Shown here: in pieces, positions 40,991 to 48,314 of the stretch
Layout: each line of letters begins with the position of its first letter
How positions within the stretch are numbered: the stretch's first letter is position 1
NCBI GenBank assembly: GCA_040879985.1
Contig: JBBDJH010000006.1
Span: 1-64,000 of the forward strand
Reading direction: 5' to 3'
DNA from: VRUE01 sp040879985
GTDB taxonomy: Bacteria > Actinomycetota > Thermoleophilia > Solirubrobacterales > 70-9
DNA: 64,000 bases
Notes under the pieces: generated by a model
Databases searched by the model: none
Told to the model about the DNA's origin: nothing
Seen by the model: the letters and a program-made list of their open reading frames with translations, nothing else
Position numbers and translations under genes: made by a program

Positions 40991-43459
40991 ATGGGAGTTT
41001 CCGGGGACAGTCGGGCCAGGGCATCGGGAGCGCGGGCCTTCGTCTGCGCGCTGGCGGCGACGGCCTCGCTTCTCCTCCTCGCCCCGGCGGCATTCGGCGC
41101 CTCGCCGCTGAAGCTCCGCGAGGTCTACCCCGGGTCCACGCTCGCCGCCGGCGCCGAGTACGTCGAGTTGCAGATGACCGCTCCGGGGCAAAACGACGTC
41201 GACGGCCAGGTACTGCGCTTCTACGATGCCGGCGGAGCCGAAACGTCCTCCTTCCCGTTGTCCTCCGACGTCGCCGACGGGTCGAGCCAGCGACGCATCC
41301 TCTTCGCCACCGCCGAGGCGGCGGGGGTGGGCGCGACCTCGCCCGACTTCACGCTCAGCAGCGCCGACAGGATCAGCGCGGCGGGCGGCGCCGTCTGCTT
41401 CACCGGCTCCACGGAAGACGACTGCGTCACCTGGGGCGCGATCCCGGTCCAGAGCGCTCCGTTCCCCGACCCGCAGTCCTCCGACGCGGCGGCGATCGCC
41501 GACACGAAAGCCCTCGTCCGCTCGATCGCGCCCGGCTGCTCCACCTTCCTCGACCCCGCCGACGATTCGGGCAACTCCTCCGCCGACTTCGCCCAGATCG
41601 ACCCGGGCCCGCAGCGCAACTCCTCGATTCCCTCCGAGGCGCCCTGCGCGCCGGACACCTTCATCACCACCTTCCCCGCCAATCCGACCAGCGACACGCA
41701 GGCGTCCTTCACCTACGACGAGAGCCCCGCCGACTACGAACCCAGCTTCGAGTGCGCGCTCGACTGGGCGGGGGTGCTTGACTCCGGCGACTTCACGCCC
41801 TGCTCGGCCGAAGGCGCCGGCTTCGCCGGGCCGCTCGCCGACGGCACGCACCGTTTCGCCGTCCGGGCGACCACTCAGGGCGGTACCGATCCGAGCCCCG
41901 ACACGCACAGCTGGACGGTCGACAGCGACCCGCCGCAGACGACGATCGACTCCACCCCGCCCAACCCCAACTCCGGCTTCGCGGTCAACTTCGAGTACTC
42001 CTCCGATGAGCCCTTCTCGAGCTTCCGCTGCCAGCTCGACGGCCAGCCGGCGCCCGCCCAGGTCTGCGGCGCCAGCTCGGACTCCGGCTCGAAGAGCTAC
42101 TTCGGCCTCGCCGAGGGCACCCACACCTTCCGCGTCTGGGCGATCGACAACGCCGGCAACCCCGACCCCACCCCGGCCGAGCACGTCTTCCAGGTGATCA
42201 CCTCGATCGGCGACACGACCCCCCCCGACACCTCGATCCTCGCCGCCCCCGCCAACCCCAGCCGCTCCTCCGCGGCCTCCTTCGCCTACGTTTCCTCGGA
42301 GCCCGGCTCGAGCTTCCAGTGCAGCTTGAACGCCGCCCCGTTCGTCCCCTGCTCACCCGCCGGCGCCAGCTACGCCAACCTGCCCAACGGCCCCTATAGC
42401 TTCGCCGTGCGGGCAATCGACCGCGCCGGCAACGTCGACTCGGTCCCGGCCACCCACGGCTGGACGATCGCCGCGACGGCGCCCAGCACCCGCTTCACCA
42501 AGGCTCCCTCCGGCGCGGTGCGCGCCAAGGGCAAGGCGGCGAGGGTCAGCTTCGGCTTCGCCGCCTCGGAGCCCGGCTCCAGCTTCCGCTGCCGGCTCGA
42601 CCTCGAGGGCGCCTTCAAGCCCTGCTCCTCGCCGCTGAGCTTCAAGGCCAAGGCCGGCCGCCACGTCTTCGAGGTCTTCGCGGTCGATCGCCTCGGCAAC
42701 CAGGGCGCCTCGGCCTTTCGCATCTTCAACGTGCGGGCCAAGGGCGCCCAGCGCGCCTTCTTCACCCAGTCGGGGCGCTTCCTCTCCTCGCTTTCGGCCG
42801 AGATCTCCCCGACGAAGCTGCCCCGCGAGGGCCTGCGGCCGGTCTCGCTGCGCTTTGCCTCGACCTTCGAGAACCTCGACGGCTCCGACATCCCGCCGCT
42901 GCGCAGGATGACCCTGCGCCTGGCAAGCGGCGGCGTGGTCAACAGCAGGGGCCTGCCGCGCTGCTCCACCGGCCAGCTGGCGCTGCGCAGCAGCGCCCAG
43001 GCGCTGCGAGCCTGCAAGGCGGCGCTGGTCGGACAGGGAGCGGTCAGCACCGCGATCCGCTTCCCCGAGGGCGCCCGCATCCGCGCCGAGGCCAAGCTGC
43101 TGCTCTTCAACGCCGGCAACCGCCTGCTGATGCACATCCACACCACGGTCCCGGTGCAGGGCACCTTCCTGGTGCCGCTGAAGATACGCAAGACCAAGGG
43201 CCGCTTCGGCACCGTGCTGAGCGCCAAGTTCCCCCCCATCGCCGCCGACTTCGGTCAGGTGACCGGCTTCGAGATGAAGCTGGAGCGCCGGTACCGCTTC
43301 AAGGGCAAGCGCCGCTCCTACCTGCTCGGCGGCTGCCCGATCCCCAAGGCCGCCGGCTTGAACCGCCTCGCCTTCGAACTGGCCCGGGTCGAGTATCGCT
43401 TCGCCGGCGGGCTGCGGATCCGCAACTCGACGATCAACAGCTGCCGGGCGACGGGTTGA
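40991..43459 (+). CDS. Secreted lamin-tail and Ig-like repeat protein, paralogue 2
   Basis: Tandem paralogue of the gene at 38502, about 822 residues. ATG at 40991 has GGAG a few bases upstream, and the signal peptide (FVCALAATASLLLLAPAAFGA) begins soon after. The lamin-tail region (LKLREVYPGSTLAAGAEYVELQM) and the Ig-like repeats (FRCQLDG, FQCSLNA, FRCRLDLEGAFKPC) align with paralogue 1. The C-terminal module holds LPRCSTGQL, CKAALVGQGAVSTAIRFPEG, LLFNAGNRLLMHIHTTVPV and FGQVTGFEMKLERRYRFKGK. Its C-terminus therefore matches four other proteins in the window. The order in tandem suggests duplication within a surface-protein cluster. Function unknown. Confidence 0.84.
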   Translation: MGVSGDSRARASGARAFVCALAATASLLLLAPAAFGASPLKLREVYPGSTLAAGAEYVELQMTAPGQNDVDGQVLRFYDAGGAETSSFPLSSDVADGSSQRRILFATAEAAGVGATSPDFTLSSADRISAAGGAVCFTGSTEDDCVTWGAIPVQSAPFPDPQSSDAAAIADTKALVRSIAPGCSTFLDPADDSGNSSADFAQIDPGPQRNSSIPSEAPCAPDTFITTFPANPTSDTQASFTYDESPADYEPSFECALDWAGVLDSGDFTPCSAEGAGFAGPLADGTHRFAVRATTQGGTDPSPDTHSWTVDSDPPQTTIDSTPPNPNSGFAVNFEYSSDEPFSSFRCQLDGQPAPAQVCGASSDSGSKSYFGLAEGTHTFRVWAIDNAGNPDPTPAEHVFQVITSIGDTTPPDTSILAAPANPSRSSAASFAYVSSEPGSSFQCSLNAAPFVPCSPAGASYANLPNGPYSFAVRAIDRAGNVDSVPATHGWTIAATAPSTRFTKAPSGAVRAKGKAARVSFGFAASEPGSSFRCRLDLEGAFKPCSSPLSFKAKAGRHVFEVFAVDRLGNQGASAFRIFNVRAKGAQRAFFTQSGRFLSSLSAEISPTKLPREGLRPVSLRFASTFENLDGSDIPPLRRMTLRLASGGVVNSRGLPRCSTGQLALRSSAQALRACKAALVGQGAVSTAIRFPEGARIRAEAKLLLFNAGNRLLMHIHTTVPVQGTFLVPLKIRKTKGRFGTVLSAKFPPIAADFGQVTGFEMKLERRYRFKGKRRSYLLGGCPIPKAAGLNRLAFELARVEYRFAGGLRIRNSTINSCRATG

Positions 43460-43470
43460 GGGATTCGCTC

Positions 43471-44718
43471 GTGACGGCGCTGCCCGGTCGGGCAATCCGA
43501 GTGGCGCTGGTCGCGCTCTGCGCGGCGATCTGCCTGCCTGCCTCGGCGGGTGGGGTGACGATCACCCTCGGCCCCCCGAGCCTCTCGTCGTCGGACCCGT
43601 TCGCCAGCTGCGGGGTGGACAACTCCTGCACCACGAAGACCATCGTCCCCACCGCCGTGCCCGGCGCGACCCTGGCGACGCCCGCCGACGGCACGATCAC
43701 CTCCTGGCGGGTCAAGGGCGTGCTGCCCAAACGCCTCTTCCTGCGGGTCGTGAGCGCGGCCGGCGGCGGCCAGTTCCAGGGCGTGATGAGATCGGGCGCC
43801 GCGCAGCAGAGCGACGGCAACGGCTCCACCCAGGCCGCGATCGGGATCAAGGCCGGAGAGCAGCTGGGCGTCGAACTGGAAACCGACTTCCCCAACGCGA
43901 GCACCTCCTCGGCCGTCCTCGGCAACGCGACCGTGCCGGGCGCCGCCTGGATCGAATACGCGCCTGGGCTTCCCGATAACACGACGGCCGCGCCGACGAG
44001 CGCCGGCGCCGGCTCGGTGCCGATGTTCAACGCCACCGTGGAGCTCTTCGAGCCCGAGGTCTTCTCGATGACCTCCACGCAGGGGCCCTCCAGCGGCGGT
44101 GACGTCGTCGCCCTCACCGGCACCCATCTCGCCATCGTCAACGGGGTCACCTTCGGTGGAGTGCCCGCTGCCGTCCAGCGGGCCGACAACAACCAGGTCG
44201 TCGCGGTCGCCCCACCCCATCCGCCCGGGGTCGTCGAGGTTGTCGTACACACCGCGGGCGGATCGAGCGTCGACTCTGTCGCCGATCGCTACCAGTACCT
44301 TCCCGTCGCGGGTCCGGCCCCTCTCGACAAGGTCAAGCCGGTGCTGCGCGCTTTCCGCGTCGCCCCCAACGCCTTCCGTGCGATCAAGGGCGCGTCCCGG
44401 GCCGTGATCTCGAAGCGGAGGGGGAAGCGGCAGCGCAAGCGTCGCGGCGCAAGGATCTCCTATCGCGCCTCCGAGTCCGCGACGGTACGCTTTTCGGTCG
44501 AACGGCGGACGAGGCGCCGGGGCGGCAAGCGCTATGTGAAGGTGCGTGGCACGTTCGTCCATGCCGGCGAGGCGGGGAAGAACAGCTTCAGGTTCACCGG
44601 CCGGGTCAACGGCAGGCTCCTGCCCCGCGGTATGTACCGCCTCGAGGCGACGGCGATCGACAGGGCCGGCAACCGCTCCCGGAAGGTCGTCCGTCGTGGC
44701 TTCCGGATTGTCGGCTGA
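43471..44718 (+). CDS. Secreted protein with an IPT/TIG-like Ig domain
   Basis: Function unknown. GTG at 43471 is preferred (GAGGG 8 nt upstream); a TTG at 43456 overlapping the previous stop is an alternative. The signal peptide is AIRVALVALCAAICLPASAGG. A Ser/Thr-rich N-terminal domain with two Cys is followed by an IPT/TIG-like Ig domain (SMTSTQGPSSGGDVVALTGTHLAIVNGVTFGGVPAAVQR ... VHTAGGSSVDSVADRYQYL, about residues 200-270). The C-terminal part is basic, with a beta-sandwich-like module (SYRASESATVRFSVERRTRRRGGKRYVKVRGTF). 415 residues. Immediately downstream of the Ig-like paralogue, so likely part of the same unit. Confidence 0.8.
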   Translation: MTALPGRAIRVALVALCAAICLPASAGGVTITLGPPSLSSSDPFASCGVDNSCTTKTIVPTAVPGATLATPADGTITSWRVKGVLPKRLFLRVVSAAGGGQFQGVMRSGAAQQSDGNGSTQAAIGIKAGEQLGVELETDFPNASTSSAVLGNATVPGAAWIEYAPGLPDNTTAAPTSAGAGSVPMFNATVELFEPEVFSMTSTQGPSSGGDVVALTGTHLAIVNGVTFGGVPAAVQRADNNQVVAVAPPHPPGVVEVVVHTAGGSSVDSVADRYQYLPVAGPAPLDKVKPVLRAFRVAPNAFRAIKGASRAVISKRRGKRQRKRRGARISYRASESATVRFSVERRTRRRGGKRYVKVRGTFVHAGEAGKNSFRFTGRVNGRLLPRGMYRLEATAIDRAGNRSRKVVRRGFRIVG

Positions 44719-44745
44719 GGCCCAGTCCGGCCGGGCGAGGCTGGG

Positions 44746-44751
44746 TACCAT
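44746..44751 (+). promoter_or_regulatory. -10 hexamer TACCAT for the first lipoprotein
   Basis: TACCAT is separated by 7 nt from GTG at 44759. It suggests leaderless transcription of the two lipoprotein genes separately from the upstream secreted cluster. Confidence 0.5.
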
Positions 44752-44758
44752 TGTGTTT

Positions 44759-45190
44759 GTGAGGGCATCGCTTGCACTTTTCCTGGCGGCGCTGCTGCTC
44801 GGGTTCGTCGGCTGTGGATCTTCAGACGAGGGCGATGCCGGTGCCGGCACGGACGAGGACCGCGAACGGATCGAGACCCTGGCCGAGCGCTTCGAGCGGA
44901 TCGTCGCCGCCGAAGACGCCGCGGCGTTCTGCGGTGAGCTTGCTCCCAACGACGTGCAGAAGCTGGGCGGCCCGGGCGGCGGCGGCAAGAGATGCCTTGC
45001 GGTCTGGGGCAAGGGCCGTAATCCGCTTTTCACCGCCGAAGACCCCGACCTGAGCGTCGAGGAGATCGCCTTCGAAGGTACCTACGCCACCGCGGAGCTG
45101 GCCAACGGCGGCGAGCTCGGCTTCGTCCGGGAAGGCGGGCGCTGGTACGTACACCTCGCGCCCGGCCCCGGCAAGGGGGGGAAGCGGTGA
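44759..45190 (+). CDS. Small lipoprotein
   Basis: Function unknown. GTG at 44759 is chosen for the -10 hexamer 7 nt upstream. The signal ends in a lipobox (GFVGC), so the protein is lipidated and tethered to the outside of the membrane. After a Gly/Asp linker, the about 110-residue domain (ERIETLAERFERIVAAEDAAAFCGELAPNDVQKL ... AEDPDLSVEEIAFEGTYATAELANGGELGFVREGGRWYVHL) resembles the SnoaL/NTF2-like folds found in many actinobacterial lipoproteins. Overlaps the next lipoprotein's start (GTGA). Confidence 0.75.
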   Translation: MRASLALFLAALLLGFVGCGSSDEGDAGAGTDEDRERIETLAERFERIVAAEDAAAFCGELAPNDVQKLGGPGGGGKRCLAVWGKGRNPLFTAEDPDLSVEEIAFEGTYATAELANGGELGFVREGGRWYVHLAPGPGKGGKR

Positions 45191-45954
45191 GGCGGGGCTT
45201 GCTTGCCCTCGTGCTCGTCGCGCTGCTGGCGCTATCCGGCTGCGGCGGCGGCGACGATTCGACGATCGCGCCCGACGCCGACGGCGGAGCGGAATCGGGC
45301 TCGGCCCAGGGCGATGGTGGAGGCAACCGCGCGGGCGCAGCTGACGGTTCATCGAAAGCCAACGGCGGCGGTTCGGGTGGCGATGGAAGGGCGGCGGCCG
45401 AAGGCGCCGGCGCCCGGGGCGACGACTCGTTCGGCAACGTCGACCTCAGCGTCAGGCCAAAGAGCGTCAAGGACGCCCGTGTGACCCCGACCGGCGCCGT
45501 GCAGACCCTGCCGCCCTCCCCGCAGGCTCAGCAGACTGCGCAGAAGAACACCTACGGCTCGATCCGGAGCTTCGGCACCGAGGCCGAAGGCGAGGAGGCG
45601 ACCAACATCACCTTCGCCCTGGTGCAGTACCTCGACGCCAAGGCGAGCGGCGACTGGACGACCGCCTGCGCGCGCATCTACAGTGTCCTGCGGGTGAACC
45701 TCGAAGACCCCGAGCAGGGCAAGAGCTGCCCGGCGACCTTCGGCGAGCTGATGTCGCGCTCCCCGCAGGCCTCGCGCGCCGAGCAGGCCCAGATCGACGT
45801 CTCCTCGGTCCGCCGCGGCGAGGGCAACCGCGCCTTCGTGATCTACAAGACCCCCGAGACCCTCTCCGCCGACATGCCGATGTATGTCGAGGATGGGGTA
45901 TGGAAGGTCGGTGCGCTCGAGGCCTACGCGCTGACCCCCGACCGGGTCGGCTAG
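45187..45954 (+). CDS. Lipoprotein with NTF2-like domain
   Basis: Function unknown. GTG at 45187 overlaps the previous stop, so translation is coupled. The signal is LLALVLVALLALSGC (lipobox ALSGC). A long Gly/Ala/Ser/Asp linker is followed by a conserved-looking domain (NITFALVQYLDAKASGDWTTACARIYSVLRVNLED ... AFVIYKTPETLSADMPMYVEDGVWKVGAL), an NTF2-like pattern similar to the upstream protein. 255 residues. Probably an envelope-associated pair. Confidence 0.78.
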   Translation: MRRGLLALVLVALLALSGCGGGDDSTIAPDADGGAESGSAQGDGGGNRAGAADGSSKANGGGSGGDGRAAAEGAGARGDDSFGNVDLSVRPKSVKDARVTPTGAVQTLPPSPQAQQTAQKNTYGSIRSFGTEAEGEEATNITFALVQYLDAKASGDWTTACARIYSVLRVNLEDPEQGKSCPATFGELMSRSPQASRAEQAQIDVSSVRRGEGNRAFVIYKTPETLSADMPMYVEDGVWKVGALEAYALTPDRVG

Positions 45955-46003
45955 CGGCAAGCAGCACCGCAGCTGGGCGCGATGGCGCATAATCGAGACC
46001 CCC

Positions 46004-46076
46004 GGGCGGTTAGCTCAGTTGGGAGAGCACTTCCCTTACAAGGAAGGGGTCACTGGTTCGAGCCCAGTACCGCCCA
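46004..46076 (+). tRNA. tRNA-Val (anticodon TAC)
   Basis: 73 nt with a complete cloverleaf. The acceptor stem is GGGCGGT with ACCGCCC, the anticodon stem-loop CTTCC CTTACAA GGAAG carries TAC at positions 34-36, and the T arm contains GGTTCGAGCC. The discriminator is A. The CCA end is not encoded. It reads Val GUA codons. Confidence 0.96.
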
Positions 46077-46094
46077 TCACGCGCGCCGATCGCG

Positions 46095-46100
46095 TAGGTT
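46095..46100 (+). promoter_or_regulatory. -10 hexamer TAGGTT before the oxidoreductase gene
   Basis: TAGGTT lies 6 nt before GTG at 46107, matching the leaderless spacing seen elsewhere. It lies between tRNA-Val and the gene. Confidence 0.55.
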
Positions 46101-46106
46101 CTCGGC

Positions 46107-47375
46107 GTGGCCGATCGGGATCTATCCGTCGTCGTCTTCGGCGCCAGCGGCGTCACCGGCCGCCGCGTGGCCGCCTACCTGGCCGAGCGGGCCGGTGAGC
46201 TGGACGCGAAGTGGGCGGTGGCCGGGCGCGACCCGGCCAAGCTCCAGCGGGTCCTCGGCGAGATCGGCGTCAACGCGCCGGAGACGCTCGTCGCCGACGT
46301 CGACGACCCGGCCTCGCTGGCGGCGATGGCGGCGCGCGCCCGCGTCGTCCTCGATCTCGTCGGCCCCTATACCCTCTACGGCGAGCCGGTGATCGAGGCC
46401 TGTGTCGCCGGCGGCGCCCACTACATGGACCTGACCGGGGAGATGCCGTTCGCGCGGCGCATGGTCGACGCCTACCACGAGCGCGCCGCCGCGGCCGGAG
46501 TGAAGGTCGTCGAGGTGAGCGGCTTCGAGGCGCTGCCGCCGGACGTGACCGTGCGGCTCGCTGCGGAGACCGCGCGCGAGCGCTGGGATGAGGAACTCGC
46601 CGCGGTCGAGCTCACGATCGCGACCCAGCAGCCCTCGGGCCGGCTTGGGCTCGCCGACTTCGTCTCCGGCGGGACCCTGCAGAGCTCCGCCGAGGCGCTC
46701 GGCGGAGAGGACGCGGCGACGATCTCCGACCCGGCGGCGCTGATCCCCGACCCGGCCGCGGCGGCCGAGGTGCGCCGCCGCAGCCCGATCCCGCTCGCGC
46801 CCCGGGTCAACGCCGACGGCGACGTGATCGCGCCGATGGCGCCCGCCGCCTTCATCAACCCCGCCGTGATCCACCGCAGCGCCCTGCTCGCCGCGCAGGC
46901 CGCCGGCCGCCCCGCCACCCCCTTCCGCTACCGCGAGGGGATGACGATGCCGGGGTCTCCGCTGACCCTACCGCTGCGCTACGCCGCCGCCGCGGCGCTG
47001 GCCGGCACCCAGGCCGGCTCGCGGGCGCTCAGCCGCGCCAACCCCAAGGTCCGCGAGCGTGCCGCCGGCTACCTGCGCCGGCTGCTGCCCGGCTCGGGCT
47101 TCGGCCCCTCCGGCGAGCGGCTCGAGCAGTGGAGCTGGCAGGTCGAGGTCGACGCCCGCACCAGCGGCGGCCACCACGTCCGCACCAGGCTCGACGCCGA
47201 CGGCCACCCCGGCTACCTGGCGACGGCGAAGATGCTCGGCGAGGCCGGGCTGATGCTCGCCGAGCCCGGCGTTACGCCCGAGCAAGGCGGCTGCCTGACC
47301 CCGGCGATCGCGCTCGGCACCGCCGGCCTCGAGCGCTTCGAGCGCGCCGGCCTGCGCTTTTCCGTCGTCTCCTGA
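46107..47375 (+). CDS. Saccharopine dehydrogenase-like / trans-acting enoyl reductase-type oxidoreductase
   Basis: NAD(P)-binding protein of the saccharopine dehydrogenase-like family. In actinobacteria the closest groups include trans-acting enoyl reductases of lipid assembly, but other roles are possible. The Rossmann motif is VVVFGASGVTGRRVAAYLAE. The AGRDPAKLQRVLGEIG segment, VVLDLVGPYTLYGEPVIEACVAGGAHYMDLTGEMPFA and VSGFEALPPDV are typical. GTG at 46107 has TAGGTT 6 nt upstream. 422 residues, normal size. Its neighbour is a convergent DUF2236 gene, with a hairpin between the two stops. Confidence 0.87.
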   Translation: MADRDLSVVVFGASGVTGRRVAAYLAERAGELDAKWAVAGRDPAKLQRVLGEIGVNAPETLVADVDDPASLAAMAARARVVLDLVGPYTLYGEPVIEACVAGGAHYMDLTGEMPFARRMVDAYHERAAAAGVKVVEVSGFEALPPDVTVRLAAETARERWDEELAAVELTIATQQPSGRLGLADFVSGGTLQSSAEALGGEDAATISDPAALIPDPAAAAEVRRRSPIPLAPRVNADGDVIAPMAPAAFINPAVIHRSALLAAQAAGRPATPFRYREGMTMPGSPLTLPLRYAAAAALAGTQAGSRALSRANPKVRERAAGYLRRLLPGSGFGPSGERLEQWSWQVEVDARTSGGHHVRTRLDADGHPGYLATAKMLGEAGLMLAEPGVTPEQGGCLTPAIALGTAGLERFERAGLRFSVVS

Positions 47376-47376
47376 C

Positions 47377-47424
47377 GCGCATCCGACATCGACCCCACCA
47401 GAGCGTGGTGAATATCGGATGCGC
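47377..47424. terminator. Bidirectional hairpin between convergent genes
   Basis: GCGCATCCGA (47377-47386) pairs with 47415-47424, with an inner CACCA/TGGTG stem. The structure lies between the convergent stops at 47375 and 47424 and can serve both transcripts. Confidence 0.7.
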
Positions 47425-48314
47425 TACGTGCCGGCGTGGAACCGCGGCGTCACGGTGCCGCCCCGCCGCCGCTCGGCCTTTGCGACGAGATCGAAGAAGA
47501 AGTCGTTGCGGCCGCGGCGCAGCGGGCGGGGGAAGGCGCGCCGGCCGCTGCGGTGGGCCGCGGCGATCGCGCGGAAGCTCTCCTCGTGGGCGCGGCTCCA
47601 GCCGATCCCGAAGATCGCCCGCACGCGCGCCGGCAGCGTCCCCTTGATGATGTGGTTCTGGACGGCGAGGTTGCCGCGCAGCGGCGCCCGCACCGGCTGG
47701 CGGAAGGCGACCAGCGGCGCCATCTCGAGGCCGTGCTCGGTCGCCTGCAGGTCCGGCGCCGCGAGCCTGCCGTCGAACCAGGCCTTGAACTCGGCGTGGC
47801 TCGCCGGCACCTCGCTGCGCGGCAGCCCGAAGAGCTCGCCGAAGCGCACGTAGTCCTGCCAGAGCCGCTCGCGCTCGTCGGGATCCAGCGGCGCCACCAG
47901 CGTCTCGTACATCTCCCGCCCGGAGTCGGCGATCACCGCCAGCGTCCAGAGCATCAGCTCCGGGTCGAAGGCCGAGTAGGCGCTGCCGGCCGGGTGGGGC
48001 CCCGCCGCCTCGGGCAGCTCCCCCTTGATCGTCTCGTGCACGCGGTGGACCTTGGCCAGCGCCTCGTCGGCCTCCTCGCGGCTGCCGAGGAAGATCGTCT
48101 CCTGGATCTTCGCCGTGCGGGCGAGGCGCTCGAAGGGCCGGTCGGCGGAGCGGGTCGAGAGGATCGTGCCGGTGTAGGTGAGCGGTTCCAGCGCGCCGAT
48201 CAACAGCGCCCGCTGCCCGTAGAGCAGCCCGACCGAGCGCTCGCCGTGTACCCGGCGCGCCATCGAGCGACCCGGCGGGAAGTAGTGCTCCTCGGCGTTT
48301 CGCTCAGTCTCCAC
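47424..48314 (-). CDS. DUF2236 / MpaB-type oxygenase-like protein
   Basis: Family of heme-binding-like oxygenases (MpaB/Lcp-related). Motifs are EHYFPPGRSMARRVHGERSVGLLYGQRALLIGALEPLTYTG, DPELMLWTLAVIADSGREMYETL and a C-terminal RRGRNDFFFDLVAKAERRRGG. Probably acts on a hydrophobic substrate, based on the family only. The start GTG at 48314 overlaps the end of the FtsH-like gene by about 115 nt. A later start is possible, but the conserved FPPG...ARRVHGER segment would still overlap. 296 residues. Confidence 0.82.
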   Translation of the reverse strand: METERNAEEHYFPPGRSMARRVHGERSVGLLYGQRALLIGALEPLTYTGTILSTRSADRPFERLARTAKIQETIFLGSREEADEALAKVHRVHETIKGELPEAAGPHPAGSAYSAFDPELMLWTLAVIADSGREMYETLVAPLDPDERERLWQDYVRFGELFGLPRSEVPASHAEFKAWFDGRLAAPDLQATEHGLEMAPLVAFRQPVRAPLRGNLAVQNHIIKGTLPARVRAIFGIGWSRAHEESFRAIAAAHRSGRRAFPRPLRRGRNDFFFDLVAKAERRRGGTVTPRFHAGT

